A DNA stretch of 64,000 nucleotides, from positions 66,284,134 to 66,348,133 of the forward strand of contig NC_133537.1 of assembly GCF_048544455.1 (NCBI RefSeq), given 5' to 3'. Origin of the DNA: Silene latifolia. Its lineage: Eukaryota; Streptophyta; Magnoliopsida; Caryophyllales; Caryophyllaceae. A model generated the notes under the pieces. That model made no database searches. It saw only the letters and a list, made by a program, of their open reading frames with translations, and had not been told where the DNA came from. This document shows, piece by piece, positions 31,614-44,195 of this stretch (position 1 is the first letter of the stretch; each line of letters starts with the position of its first letter). The position numbers and the translations under genes were made by a program.

Positions 31614-34016
31614 TGTGGAAAATTGGAAACCGTTCGAATACCTCATGCCATGTCAAGACACAAAGTAGTGACATGAACACCAAGAACTCGTTACCCTTAG
31701 CATTCTATGTCTAGAATGACTCTCGTGGATGCCAATGAACACGGATGTTCACAGAGATCTGGAGTAAGGGTACGTATTAGGAACTTCTTTTGATCGAACA
31801 CCTAATCCCGCCCGCCTCGATAGCGGCCTATACTAATGATTAGGGAAATTATTCATATTTGATATGTTGTCGGTTATATGCATGCAATGCAACATCCAAT
31901 AAATTAATCCTAACATGTGAGAATTAACTAAGTCGGTGAACACGTAATTTAACATGCATTAATGTCAAGGTAGAAAATTAGGTTGATTGCATGTGAGAGC
32001 ATACAAACAATACAATAATTGAAAATTGCAATAATTACAACGGGTTAATTGATTTACGTCGAAAATACACTTAAAACGGATGGTTTTATAAAAGAAAGGG
32101 AAAATAAATTAACGAACAGATTATTAGGTGATAATACGAGTAATAGTTAACTAATATGTAAGCTAATAACTAAGTCAAAGCAACAACGGAAGTTCAGGGG
32201 CAAAATTCAACCCGGAACAGGCGCAGCAGTGCTGCGTTCTTTGGAAGAGGCGCAGTGCTCACTGCGTCTGTTCCTGAAGTGAGTTCTGGCTGTGAAGCCG
32301 GAATTGCATATCGTTAATATTCATTGATAATTTAATGCTCGATTATCGATATTTGACTCGGATAGAAGTGATTTAATACATTATTTACATGTGAATTGGT
32401 CATACAAACAATAAAAGACGGGATAAAACTAATTAGGACAAATTAATTACAAGGTTAATTACAAGGTTAATTACAAATTAACAAACTAGTTAGGTTATTA
32501 ATGCTAAACTATTGGTGATGATGACGATAAACAGACTAAAAATATACAAAGAATGAATTCCAGAGATTTGATATGGATGAATCGAATCTCTAAAACCCGG
32601 ATTTGATTTTATGACGAAAACCCGCAAATATGAATTACTTGGGATTTAAGTCGGGAATTTAAGGTGATAAGTTACTAATAAGATTATATGCTGAGATTAT
32701 CATGCCAATAAAATAAGAACAAGCAAAGACGAAGCAAAAATAAACAGACGAAATAAACAGAAGACGAAGGAAGAAGAAGGAAAGCAGGAACTGCGACAGC
32801 CTCAGGAAGAGGCGCAGCAGGCGCTGCGTTCCTTCTCGACATCTGTCTCCCGTTAAACCGTAAAAAAGGTTTGAATAAAGGTTTTGTAAATCGGTTTTGA
32901 ATATATTTTCGACGTAAACCTTACAATAATGATTACAAAAATAAAGTACAATAATAGAAGATGGGATTTACACCCTCAGACTTACATGTTTGACGAAACG
33001 AGATTAACTAAGTTAACGTTTAGTGATGCTCAACTCGAATGTACGACGAAAGTGCCCTCTAAGAGGAAATTAAACAAAGTTGATTAAGTTGATTGATGTG
33101 GAGTTGGTCAAATTGGTCGGTCATGCAAAACGAGGTTGGTACTCAGAAGGATCCGAGCTTACGTGGTCGAAAGTTCAAGCACGTAGACGTTTAAAAGTAA
33201 GAGCGTGGTCTTAGAATGCAAAGGGAGAAGAGAAGGGTGGACACTCGCGTGAGAAATATGAGGACCGAAGGTCCCTATTTATACTAATCACGGAATTAGG
33301 GTTTAGGAAAAGAGAGAAAGATCCGGAAACAACCGACTTAGGTTAAAACACGAAAACTTGGACAAAAAGAAAGCCCTGAGAAAAGGCGCAGCAGGTGCTG
33401 CATTCCTTGGAAGAGGCGCAACACTTACTGCGTCTTTTCCCCAGCGGTTTCCTCCTGCGCAAGAAAGCGCGTTTGACAGCCTGTCATATTTTAGGCATAA
33501 CTTTCTCTACACGACTCAGAATAAGGTGATTTTGGTGGCGTTTGAAAGCTAAGAAAGAGATATAGAACTTTCTGTGAAATAGGCCTGACCCAAAAAAGTC
33601 GTTCTGACCTCGTAAAATGGGCCTAAAGGTCGGGTTGTCATTTTAGCTAAATAAAATGCACATTTTGTAATGTAAACTTTAAGATAAGCCCAAAGAAGTG
33701 ATATGAGACTCAAAATGAGATATACTCATAACATTTTATGACATCCTAACCTTAGGTCGACAAGCACATTGCTTTGACTCGGGATTTGACGGTTTTAGGA
33801 AATGAAAACGGTTTTTGAGTCGGACTCCAAATGTACCCTAATTACTGCCAAAACGACCGTAATGACACCTAGACGACAACCAAGAGGTACACAAGAGTGT
33901 ACGAGCTATAACTTGACGATAAACTTACGAAATGTCATAAATCGTTCCGTGTACCAAACATGCGGCCCAATCATCACCGGGTGGCTTGCGGGAGGTGCAG
34001 AAATGAGGTATCTACA
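31614..34016 (-). repeat. Ogre/Tat-like LTR, minus orientation (2.4 kb)
   Basis: The minus strand starts TGTAGATACCTCATTTCTGC and ends CCACA before ATTGGTGG. It matches 51968-54241 along its length in the opposite orientation. A TATA box lies on the minus strand at 33276-33283. Three GC-rich islands of the CGCAGCAG..CTGCG kind (about 33380-33445, 32800-32845, 32217-32280) are present in otherwise AT-rich sequence. Confidence 0.85.
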
Positions 34017-34379
34017 GAGCCTGCACTTTGACTGAGGCTTGGACAAGGAGAAAGTCAAAGTATAACCATCAGGTCAATCGAATATTACAACCTGACGACT
34101 ATGGCGACGCGAGGCGGTTCAAGGGGTATGAGCCAAGGACCTGTCGTCGGGAACATTTTAGAGTATGTCGACTATCGGGGAGGGTCGTTTAAAGTCCATT
34201 AGACTACGTAAGGAAGCTCGCCAGCCATAAGAAGAAACCATAACTGAGATACCCCTGGGTGAAACGAGACTGAAGGCGCTTTGGCAAAACTCTTTGGTCT
34301 GAAGTTAACTTGATGTTGAAGGCATTAGGGGTTACAAGGAATTCTGAAGAAACTTCTTAACGTTTCTGAAGGCTAACTC

Positions 34380-34735
34380 TCTCTAAAGGAAAGGCTGAAG
34401 GATAACTCTCTGAAGGACTGAACATGAGGGCTAAAAAGAACTGAAGGGGGGATTATCCTGAAAGTTGTCTGAACATATGAAGGGATTGTCCTGAAGGAAT
34501 ATCCTGAAAGGGTTATCTAAAGGGAGGAAGGATTATCTGAAGGGAGGAAGGCCGAAAGATAGGTTATCTGAAAGGATTATCTTGAAAGATATCTAAAGGA
34601 TCTGAAGGTTTATCCTGAAAGGGTTATCTAAAGGTACAGACAAGTTTCTGAAAGATCTGAAGGTTTATCCTGAAAGGGGTATCTAAAGGTACAGAACTCT
34701 TCAGAAATTGTATCTCTCGAACTCCGTGGGGGAAG
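34380..34735 (+). repeat. CTGAAGG/ATCCTGAAAGG tandem repeats
   Basis: Irregular 20-60-bp units built from CTGAAGG, TTATCCTGAAAGGG and TATCTAAAGG. Two long copies (AGGTTTATCCTGAAAGG..TATCTAAAGGTACAGA) lie at about 34605-34643 and 34661-34694. Confidence 0.75.
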
Positions 34736-34749
34736 AATAATATGTTGAG

Positions 34750-34925
34750 TCAACACGGCGCGCCCTTAGCACCGCTGAGGAGAAAGGTAGGGGTATCAAC
34801 AATGATGCGTCCTTAGCATCACTGAGGAAAATAAAGGTGATCGAATCAACAACGGCGCGTCCTTAGCATCGCTGAAGAGAATAAATCGACAATGACGCGT
34901 CCTTAGCGTCGCTGCCGGAAATTCC
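34750..34925 (+). repeat. GCGTCCTTAGC tandem repeats
   Basis: Four units each containing RCGCGYCCTTAGCRYCGCTG, with variable 20-25-bp AT-rich spacers containing ATCAACAA/ATCGACAA. Confidence 0.8.
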
Positions 34926-35879
34926 GCTTGGATCATTTGCAAGCGAAATTCCAATAAAGAGGAGAAGCCTATGCACTGTATTTAGTGATCATGAACTCTC
35001 GTTGGGAACACATCGACGATTAGGAACATCTTGATCGCCATGAGAGAAATATTGGGTGAGCAATACTGCAAAATACTGCTGCGTTGGAACCTATATATTG
35101 ATGACTAGGAACATCTTGATCGCCGTTGGGGAGAATGAAGACTTGAGCGAAGCCCCCAGTTGGAGTGAGCACTGCTTTTGACACTCACCTGCATGGTTAG
35201 TAGCCACACAAGAACGCAATCTAATAGGAAAAATAGCACATAAACACATATGCACGTAAGCAATTATCACATGGGCCTCGAATGAGGAAACACATAGGTT
35301 TTGCAAAAGTTGTTTCTTTATAAAAGTTGTTTAAAACTTACTTAAAGAAATTTATCGTTTTTAATGCATTATGCATATTCAATGGGCTTTAGTCACAGGG
35401 CTTGACACGACATCAACTCACTAAGATATAAAATGATAGACTGACGCAACATTGACTTAGATTTGACGCGACACAGGGATAAATTTGAAAGACTTTGCCT
35501 AAGTATGCGTAACCCCTAGCCAAGTATAGGTGACAATGCGTATTATTCCCAAGGTACAAGAATTGCGAGAACGATGGGGACATATAAAAGCATGAGCCGT
35601 GGATCAGCTGTCTACTTAGACATCTTTTAACACCGTTTGCTATAAAAGAGACTCCTCTTGAGGCACGATAAACTTCAAGAATCGATCTAAGATCTTGCCA
35701 TCGTTCGGACTAAGCACTAGCTAGACTTAAATGAGAGAGGAATAAATGAAGGGTGGCATCTCGGAAGAGAAGCCCCAGGATGAGAAGATAACTCTGGAAT
35801 TTGGTAAAAAGAAGACTGGGTGACAAGAAGGAGCCCCCAGTAAAGAGGTAAAAATGGAAATTATGGTTAGAAGGTTATG

Positions 35880-36002
35880 AAATGGAAAGGGATGGTATTT
35901 GAGGTTTAAAGTTGATAATTGAGGTGGTTTATAATTGAGGTTGAAAGTTGATGGTTGAGGTGGTAGATAATTGAGGTTGAAAGTTGATGGTTGAGGTGGT
36001 TG
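35880..36002 (+). repeat. GAGGTTGAAAGTTGATGGTTGAGGTGG tandem repeats
   Basis: Three units of about 41 bp (GAGGTT..AAAGTTGAT..TTGAGGTGGT..ATAATT) in succession, the last two nearly identical. Confidence 0.85.
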
Positions 36003-37191
36003 TGTCCTTGAGGACTGCCTACGTATTCACGTGAAGTGAAATCAAACCAGATCGTAGTTGTGAGGTTTGGTTAATTTTATTTGGGCATTGTGGTTGTATC
36101 CTTCTTGTGTAAGAAAAGACTGCCTACGTATCCACCTGAAGAGGTGAAATCAAACCATGCTCGTAGTTCAAGTGTGTGCCTAAGCTTATGTTGTCAGGAC
36201 CTTAATGTGCATGGGTAAGGAGAGTATATTCCTTTGGTGACTCGAAGAATCGATTTGAGATAACTCCTTCTGATCATAGACCAAAGAGGTATAATAAAGT
36301 TTGTAAAAATTTCCTTGTCATTTGAGCACACTCGAAAGTGGATCCTAAGGATGGATTAGAGTTCGTCCCGTTCTAGGTAGCAAAGTATTTGAAGACTCCG
36401 TGTTTGGGTCAAGGTGAAATTGGATTGGATATTTGGAATGTGGAGCTTGGAAATAAGAGGCTTTGATGAAACAAATCTCTGGAGCTTGATTTTGTGGAGT
36501 TAAGGCTTTATGGGATTATGGCTTGTAATATGGGTATGAAATGGAGTCTCTTGGCTTGATGTAGCCTGAGCACATAAAGGTAGGTCAAAATGAAGTGGGT
36601 TCAAGCTTCCATGTCTTGGCTCTAAAGGTTGGGTATACTTGACAAGCTTGAGAGGATTCTCAAAATTCCTAACTATCTCCCCGTAACGGTCTCAAGAAGG
36701 ACTTAAGGTGTGTGATGTGTGAAAGGCTAAGTGAGGGTGCTAGCTGACCATCTTCATCGATGTCTGATTCAGACTCAGATTCTTAGTCTAGAATATATCT
36801 TTGCTTTTTGCTCAGATTTTTGATTCGGTTTTTGAAGATAACTTTAATTTTGGATATTGACATGACTTGCTTGATTGAGCCTTGTTCTTTTGACTCTTTT
36901 ATCTTGGATTACGGGCATAACTGCGGCCTTGGATATTGATCTTGGGTCATTTCTCTTGATTGAGCCTTTGTCTTTGATCACGGCTCGTATGGTCTTGGAC
37001 TTGCTTGCTACCATGGATTTAGGTCAGACTAGTACCTTTGGTATGAAACGGGTTGGTCTTTAGTAACATGGGTTGTTTATTGTGGGGAATGGGCTTGCCT
37101 TCCGTCATGGATAATTAACAAAGAGATGGTCTGGATTCGTTTTAGAATCTCTTGAGATAGGCTCGTACTAAATTGGGGTATAGTGAGGTTT

Positions 37192-38549
37192 TGTAACACC
37201 CCCTCATACCAAGGTGCCTTACGAGGACCACCCTACCATGAAAGTGTGTTACCATCTCGGTTGCCCGAGGTTAGTACATATCAAAAGCGTCTGAACTGAG
37301 CACATTTATTAAGGTACCATAAATTATAAAAGTTTACATTGACCAAATCCCAAACTGTTACAATAAAATAAGCCAAATGTCTGACAACTAAGAAATCCAA
37401 AACTAAGACTCGGACAGTGTTGCTACGACTGGTGATGACAACTCTCCCATGACTGCCCCAAGCTCACCAAGCAAAACCTGTCAAGTCTGCTCACCATCCC
37501 CAAATGGATCACCACGGATTCCACAAACAACAACGGGGTCAGTATTACTCAATCAATATAAGACAAACAACAATGGGGTAACCAGCTGATCATCCTCCAA
37601 CCCCAGTCTCCCGATCTCACACAGTAACCGACTACGCACCGAAGTGTGTAGCCCTGCCAGATTACCCATCGCAACAGGTAAACCTCGCCGCCAGTGGATG
37701 ACCGCAGCCGATCCCACCTAGTCCAGCTCATCAACGAGCGACTAACAATCCCCGTCCCTTAATGTGCACATCCCCTCCCGTGGCGGGTTCCACGGAGGGC
37801 GAACTAGGGTGTGAAGCCACTCCCGCAAGTGACTCCACCACAATCACAACCACACAGTATCACAACTGTCACCAGCTCTCCACATCAACACCGCCACAAT
37901 AATGCCCATACTCCGTTGATCAGCAGATAACAAATAACACAACAAGCATGTCTTAACAATGAACAATAAACTGAGTAGGGAGAACCCTACCTTAGCAATC
38001 AACAGTAGCACGAAAGTTCGGACAATCAGAAAGGCTTCTCTACAAAGTCTTCTCCTATACAACAATCACATAACACAATTACACATTGCACAATCCCCCA
38101 TATTCCCAATTCCATATATGTATACAGTAACCCCAAAGAATACAAATAACATAGAAATAGAACTTACCAACAGTAGAATGAGGAATTATACGCAAGAACC
38201 ACGAAGATTGCACACACAACGATGCTAGGGAATGATTAGGAAGTGATTAGGGAGTGATTAGGGTAATCGTAAAATGATGAAGTTTGAAATAAGGTTTTAG
38301 AAACTGACACGGGATATAAAAATAACCCTAAACATTCCCTAATCAAACCGTCAAAATACGCTTCGCCATACCGGATACTCGGTCGAGTAAAGTGTATACT
38401 CGGCCGAGTATCCTCTACTCGGTCGAGTATTCACTATACTCGGCCGAGTATTCCTCGGCAGAACCAAAAAAAATTATAACAACGACACTACTCGGCCGAG
38501 TAGGCTCTACTCGGTCGAGTAGTCACCAAAGAAAATCCGTAGTATTACA
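37192..38549 (-). repeat. B 3' LTR (1358 bp)
   Basis: Minus-strand TGTAATACTACG..GGTGTTACA. Six ACTCGG(T/C)CGAGT palindromes lie at 38376-38522, near its minus-strand 5' end. Confidence 0.95.
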
Positions 38550-38562
38550 GTCTTCCCCCCTT
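38550..38562 (-). other. B polypurine tract
   Basis: The minus strand reads AAGGGGGGAAGAC directly before the 3' LTR. This is the expected plus-strand DNA primer site. Confidence 0.8.
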
Positions 38563-38750
38563 AAAAGAACTTCGTCCCGAAGTTCACACTCCACCCTAAA
38601 ACAAGACACTACACAACGCAAAAAGATGTACTAACAAACATTTATCAACACCAAAGAACCACACAAAACACCACAAAACTCACTATCCCGACTAAAAAAT
38701 AAGATAAAACACAACCGCGACCATCTTCTACCCCCCTAAAAAGACAACAG

Positions 38751-39191
38751 TTACGTCCCCGTAACCAAACATACCTGATCAAAAAGGTTAGGAAAACGTT
38801 CTCGCATAGCTTCCTTGGGTTCCCATGTGGCTTACTCCACATTATGATTAGACCAAAGGACCTTGAGTAAGACCGTCTCACCATTCCTTGTCTTACGAAC
38901 CTTGCGATCAAGAATCTCTTTAGGAATCTCGGCATAGGATAAGGATTCATCAAGCTCGATGTTCTCCATCTCAAGGATATGCGATGGATCACTCACATAC
39001 TTCCGAAGCTGAGAAACATGAAAAACATTGTGGACTCTATCCAAAGCTGGTGGCAAAGCTAATCTATAGGCTACCTCGCCTATACGGTCCAAAATCTCAT
39101 AAGGACCTATAAACTTTTGACTTAGCTTACCCCTCTTCCCAAATCTCATCACACCTCGCATAGGTGACACTTTCAATAAGAACCTTGTCAC
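38751..39191 (-). pseudogene. B integrase C-terminus with chromodomain
   Basis: Contains [20 protein letters not shown] and [19 protein letters not shown] (the GPY/F module), then [32 protein letters not shown] and ATWEPKEAMRERFPNLF. The last blocks are the chromodomain of chromoviruses, which targets integration to heterochromatin. A frameshift near 39127-39190 separates it from the integrase core. A stop (39 codons before the end, near 38832) replaces a residue between HNVE and ATWEP. The final stop is at 38751-38753. Confidence 0.85.
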
Positions 39192-39909
39192 CTACTGCGA
39201 ACTCAATGTCCCTGCGGTGTAAATCGGCATAGCTCTTCTGACGATCTTGAGCTGCTTTCATCTTTTGCCGAATTAACTGGACTTGCTCAACCATATCCTG
39301 TACCAGCTGTGGCCCTAAAACCACTGTCTCAGAACTATTATCCCAACAAACTGGACTTCGGCACTTCCGGCCATACAAAGCCTCAAAAGGTGCCATCCCG
39401 ATGCTCGTATGATAACTGTTGTTGTATGAAAACTCGATCAGATAAAGCCTGTCTTCCCAGCTGCCCCCAAACTCCATGACACATGCCCTTAACATGTCCT
39501 CTAAGGTCTTGATGGTTCGTTCTGTCTGACCATCAATTGCCGGATGAAAGGCTGTACTCATCTTCAAGGTTGTACCCATCAACTCCTGCAGTTCTTGCCA
39601 AAACTTGGATATGAACCTCGCATCACGATCAGAAACGATATCTTTAGGTATACCATGTAACTGAACCACATGCCTCCTGTAACCCAGCGCCATCTGCATC
39701 TTAGACCAAGTATCTTTCATAGGAACAAAGTGAGCTGACTTGGTTAACCGATCAACAATCACCCAGATCATGTTGTTACCTTGCTGTGACCTAGGCAACC
39801 CCACAATGAAGTCCATAGAGCTTGACTCCCACTTCCACTCATGTACTTCCAAAGATTGTATCTTACCTTGTGGTCTCCTTTGTTCACCCTTGACCCTTTG
39901 ACATGTCAA
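39127..39909 (-). pseudogene. B integrase core
   Basis: 261 codons open from just after a TGA that interrupts the integrase zinc finger (EFVA*CLTCQRVK). It contains SMDFIVGLPRSQQGNNMIWV, VDRLTKSAHFVPM, the second Asp in SDRDARFISKFWQ and the Glu in IDGQTERTIKTLEDML, so the DDE triad is present. YNNSYHTSIGMAPFEALYGR and KVLIESV follow. Integrase inserts the cDNA copy. The TGA is at a place where family members usually carry Arg, consistent with CGA to TGA decay. Confidence 0.9.
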
Positions 39910-39912
39910 ACA

Positions 39913-42492
39913 TCAGGCCACAAACTCAGCTACATCTTTCTTCATGTTTGGCCACCAGAAAGTCTTCTTAAGATCTTTGTAAAGCTTGTCACCTCCCGGG
40001 TGAACTGAATAAGGAGTACAATGAGCCTCCGTCAAGATCACTCTCCTCAACTCTGCATCCTCAGGAACACGCCATCTCCCATCAAAACGGACACTCCCAT
40101 CTGTATGGATAAAGAACCTGGAAACCGTCCCACTCTCTACTCTTGACTTCCACTCCAGAATATTAGGATCAAGCTTCTGCTTACTCTTGATGTTCTCGTA
40201 CAACTCTGGCTCGATCGTCAAATCCCCGATGGAATCTCCCTTCCTTAACATAAAGATTCCCATCCTAGACACCTCATCCCTTAGCTTTAGCAAGGACATG
40301 GTTGTACATAGCGAATGAACGCTCTTCCTACTCAGAGCATCTGCAACAACATTAGCCTTACCCTCGTGATAGATGATCTCCATATGATAATCTCCGATAA
40401 GCTCCATCCACCGTCTCTGTCGCATGTTAAGCTCCTTCTGAGTGTAGATATATTTTAAGCTCTTATGATCATAAAACACCTTAAAAGTCGCTCCATAAAG
40501 GTAGTGCCTCCAAATATTAAGAGCGAAAACAACTGCACCCAGCTCCAGATCATGAGTAGGGTAGTTCTCCTCATATGGCTTCAGCTGCCTCGAAGCATAA
40601 GCGATGACTTTCCCTGCCTGCATCAAAACACAACCAAGGCCATTCTTTGAAGCATCGGTATATACCTCAAAGTTCTCACATCCCTCTGGCAAAGCTAGGA
40701 TAGGAGCTGTGGTCAAGCGTTCCTTTAAGGTCTGAAATGCCGTCTCACAACTCTCATCCCAAATAAATCTGGTCTCTTTCCTCATCAAAGATGTCATAGG
40801 CCGTGCTATGGTAGAGAAATCTTTCACAAATCTCCTGTAGTAGCCAGTAAGGCCTAAGAAACTCCGAATCTCAGCAACATTCTTCGGTGATTCCCACTTG
40901 GTTACGGCCTCAATCTTACTAGGATCCACAGATACCCCCTTCTTAGATATCACATGACCCAGAAAAGCCACCTCCTCGAACCAGAACTCGCACTTAGATA
41001 GCTTGGCATAAAGTTGATTCTCTCTCAGAGTCTGCAAGACTATCCTCAAGTGCTCCTCATGTTCTTCCTTAGTCTTAGAATAGACTAAGATGTCATTGAT
41101 GAAAACAACCACAAACCTATCCAAGAACGGTGTAAAGATCCTGTTCATCAAATCCATGAAAGCTGCTGGTGCATTGGTCAACCCAAAAGGCATCACCACA
41201 TACTCATAATGACCATATCGCGATTGGAATGCCGTCTTAGGAATATCCTCATCTGCTATCCTCAACTGGTGATAGCCCGACCTCAGATCAATCTTGGAAA
41301 ACACACCTGCTCCACTTAGCCGATTAAACAGGTCATCAATCCTAGGCAAAGGATACTTGTTCTTCACTGTGACACGATTCAGCTCTCGGTAATCAATGCA
41401 CAGTCTCATACTCCCATCTTTCTTCTTTACAAAAATAACTGGGGCTCCCCACGGTGACACACTAGGCCTGATATAACCCTTGCTTAGCAACTCATGTATC
41501 TGCTTTTTCAACTCTGCTAACTCTTTATGTGCCATACGGTAAGGTGCTTTGGACATCGGACCTGTTCCCGGTTTAAGCTCGACGCTGAACTCAACATCCC
41601 TCTTGGGAGGCAAACTCGGTATCTCCTCAGGAAAGACATCTTCGAACTCTCTCACCACAGATATCTCAAAAGCTGTCGGCGGCTCTACTCGGTGATCTCT
41701 CACATGACAGAGAATCAAGGGGCACTTCTTCCTCAAACATGACTTTAAAGTCATCACAGCTATGAACTTACACTTAGGTTTTACCACAAACCCTCTATAA
41801 GACACCCTAACACCCTTAGGACCCTTTAAGGACACTCTCTTTTGCCGACAATCTATCCTGGCATCATACTTAACCAGCCAATCCATCCCGACAATCACCT
41901 CAAACCCATCCATAGGGAACTCTAACAGATCTATCGGTAAATTTACCCCTCCAACCACCATGGACACACCCTTATACAACTTGAGACACGACACAGACTC
42001 CTCTGAAGGTATGAACACATCATATTTTACAACCTCAAACTTACCCAAACCCATAGACATGGCATGACTCTTAGACACAAAAGAGTGTGTAGCCCCTGAA
42101 TCAAACAAAACAAAGGATGGTACATTATGGACAAGAAAGGTACCGGTAACTACATGAGCATCATCCTGTGCTTCCTGTTTGTCCATCATGAAAAGCTTCC
42201 CACTGTTTTTCTGTCCTCCACTCTGAACTGAAGCATTGGAGGTACTTGGCTTGGCTGCTGAATCCTGGGTGGTCTTTGTTGTTCGACGTTGATATGACCC
42301 ACCACCATCTGCGGTTATAATCGCCTGGTAGCCCTGTCCACTTCTGTTGCCCCATGAACCTCCCGGTCGGTTACTAGCAAAGCTCTGAGTTGGCCCCGAG
42401 AGAAATTCCCTTGCCGAGCTCGAACCAGTCTGCCGGGCCTCAGTAACTCGTGCATTCCGTCTCTGTGGCCTACACCACCACAGTTGAAGCAT
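39913..42492 (-). CDS. pol: B protease-RT-RNase H-integrase N-terminus (859-codon frame)
   Basis: A long open pol frame. Residues about 1-100 are the Gag tail and linker. The retropepsin has [12 protein letters not shown] (DSG at 131-133). RT spans about 300-520 with [30 protein letters not shown]-type core, [31 protein letters not shown], and the catalytic box FINDIL where FIDDIL is expected (Asn 466, codon 41095-41097). RNase H spans about 600-725, with [42 protein letters not shown], and [15 protein letters not shown]. The frame ends in [20 protein letters not shown], the H-H half of the integrase zinc finger. The loss of the first YxDD aspartate should abolish polymerisation. Confidence 0.93.
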   Translation of the reverse strand: MLQLWWCRPQRRNARVTEARQTGSSSAREFLSGPTQSFASNRPGGSWGNRSGQGYQAIITADGGGSYQRRTTKTTQDSAAKPSTSNASVQSGGQKNSGKLFMMDKQEAQDDAHVVTGTFLVHNVPSFVLFDSGATHSFVSKSHAMSMGLGKFEVVKYDVFIPSEESVSCLKLYKGVSMVVGGVNLPIDLLEFPMDGFEVIVGMDWLVKYDARIDCRQKRVSLKGPKGVRVSYRGFVVKPKCKFIAVMTLKSCLRKKCPLILCHVRDHRVEPPTAFEISVVREFEDVFPEEIPSLPPKRDVEFSVELKPGTGPMSKAPYRMAHKELAELKKQIHELLSKGYIRPSVSPWGAPVIFVKKKDGSMRLCIDYRELNRVTVKNKYPLPRIDDLFNRLSGAGVFSKIDLRSGYHQLRIADEDIPKTAFQSRYGHYEYVVMPFGLTNAPAAFMDLMNRIFTPFLDRFVVVFINDILVYSKTKEEHEEHLRIVLQTLRENQLYAKLSKCEFWFEEVAFLGHVISKKGVSVDPSKIEAVTKWESPKNVAEIRSFLGLTGYYRRFVKDFSTIARPMTSLMRKETRFIWDESCETAFQTLKERLTTAPILALPEGCENFEVYTDASKNGLGCVLMQAGKVIAYASRQLKPYEENYPTHDLELGAVVFALNIWRHYLYGATFKVFYDHKSLKYIYTQKELNMRQRRWMELIGDYHMEIIYHEGKANVVADALSRKSVHSLCTTMSLLKLRDEVSRMGIFMLRKGDSIGDLTIEPELYENIKSKQKLDPNILEWKSRVESGTVSRFFIHTDGSVRFDGRWRVPEDAELRRVILTEAHCTPYSVHPGGDKLYKDLKKTFWWPNMKKDVAEFVA

Positions 42493-43370
42493 GTAAGGTT
42501 AGAGTTGTCACTCACACTCCGACCTCCATTCTTTCCCCAGCCACGAGATCCCCCCGAGAAACCAGCTCCACCAAAAAAAGCCTTTGCATGGTTGAAGTTC
42601 CCTTTCTTGTTGGCCGATCGATTGTTGCTTCCTGTCATCGGCCTTCCTCTTTCAGCCAGACCAGATCCTCTTATCAATATCTCTTGAGATATCTACCATT
42701 CTCTCAGCTTGGCCCGCTCTCAGGTACACTTTCTTGAGGTCAGTAGCAACCCCAGCTGGCATACGACTCACGATCTTGGCAGATAAACCCCTCTCAAAAC
42801 GGAGAGCTAAACCCCTCTGCCCTAGCTGCATGTCTTCAACATAACAAGATAGCTCCAGGAACCGATGATAATAGTCAATGACTGTCATCTCCTCAGTCAT
42901 GGTGAAGGAATCAAACTCGGATCTCATCTTGTGTCGGATATACTCCGGCACAAACTGCTCTCTCATAGCACTCTTTAACCCGGACCAAGGAATAGCTCCC
43001 AGACCCTCAGCCTGGTAATAAGCTCTAGCATCTTCCTTGACATTTTGCCACCAAACTGCAGCTTCACCTCTCAGGTAGTATACTACCTGTTCAACGATCA
43101 TGTCTTCGGGGCACTTAACCATTTCCATGAGAGTTTCAATCTCACGGTGCCACTTCTCGAGCAGCTTTGGTTCACCCACCCCTTCATATGTGGGAGGGTT
43201 GAAGCGAGCAATGATGATGCTGAGCTGAGTAGCATCCATCCACTTCTCATTCCCCTTTCCCATATTTTGAGAGCTTCAAAGAGAGCCTCTTGTTGCTCAA
43301 TCATGCGAGCAACCTCATCAAGAGTCATCTCAGAAGCTTGGATCTGTGCGGGGGTCCTTTTGGGCGGCAT
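42400..43370 (-). pseudogene. gag: B gag, frameshifted
   Basis: The start is MPPKRTPAQIQASEMTLDEV (ATG at 43370-43368), chosen because it follows the leader and matches chromovirus Gag starts. After MIEQQEALFEALK the frame slips by one near 43262. The next frame (43263-42652) carries IIARFNPPTYEGVGEPK, WHREIETLMEMVKCPED, YLRGEAAVWWQNVKEDA, EYIRHKMRSEFDSFTM and MQLGQRGLALRFERGL. A second slip near 42660 leads to a Gly/Ser/Arg linker and the zinc knuckle start CFNCGGVGH, where a third slip occurs. Gag would form the particle; with three shifts it is not made whole. Confidence 0.88.
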
Positions 43371-43448
43371 TTTGAGCTGATAAGAAACAAGGAAACGTAA
43401 GCACAAAAGCCTACGGCTCAAAATGTAACAATCTTCCGCCAAAGGGAC

Positions 43449-43747
43449 ACTCGGCCGATTATACGACGACACTCGGTTGAGTAACGACTACTCGGTCTAG
43501 TATCCCAAATACTCGGTCGAGTAATCGACTCCAGTAGCTAACATAAAAACCCAGAAAGAATACTCGGTCGAGTAAAAACAATACTCGGCCGAGTGGTCAC
43601 TACTCGGTCGAGTACACCCATTTACTCGGTCGAGTAAACACGTACTGTAGCCATTGTTAATCACTGCAAAACAACACTCGGTCGAGTGTTTGGTTACTCG
43701 GCCGAGTACTCCCTACTCGGTCGAGTACCTACCCTGCTCGGCCGAGC
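43449..43747 (-). repeat. ACTCGG(T/C)CGAGT palindrome array in B leader
   Basis: I count twelve copies of TACTCGGYCGAGTA-like palindromes (some with one change) in 300 bp between gag ATG and PBS. The perfect form TACTCGGCCGAGTA contains two CpG sites and CGGCCG. Confidence 0.92.
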
Positions 43748-44180
43748 CATACTAAAGACGGGTTAATACAGTAAAAGTCCCCTATCATGCTTTCTATTCC
43801 CTCATCAAACATACATCAACATGAACTTAAATGCCACGTTATAAACATACAACCATACCACTCATTCACAGGCTAACAAATAACTCAAAATTTCGCACAC
43901 CCGTCCTTCTACTACTTTTCCAATCATCAACTTACGAATTTCCACATATACATTTTCAACCATCCATTATTAACAACATTAATCTTCACGTACATGCACA
44001 TGCAAGACACATCTCTCAACACACTTCCCCATGTGACCGGCTCGAGTTAATGAGGGCCAAATTGTGACTCCGGGACGTATCCCTAGTCTTTGCGGTAGCT
44101 CCAAACAACTCTCCCCGGGTTCATTTTATTTAGACTCCCTAAGTTTATTAGATTCATTTGTTTAGGTGCCGGAATCTTCG

Positions 44181-44192
44181 GCTCTGATACCA
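44181..44192 (-). other. B primer-binding site (tRNA-iMet)
   Basis: The minus strand TGGTATCAGAGC, followed by CGAAGATTCC, 3 nt from the 5' LTR boundary (44196). Confidence 0.93.
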
Positions 44193-44195
44193 CTT

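Larger units (their letters stand above)
34017..37191. other. Ogre/Tat-like noncoding internal region
   Basis: No retroviral domain was found on either strand. It contains several tandem arrays (listed separately) and two copies, 105 bp apart, of a GACTGCCTACGTATYCAC..GAAATCAAACCA..CGTAGTT block (36013-36060, 36118-36170). I recall that sequence as common in untranslated parts of plant Ogre/Tat elements. It is contiguous across the B insertion with the Ogre gag remnant at 45957-46769, so the two probably belonged to one gag-only element. Confidence 0.5.
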
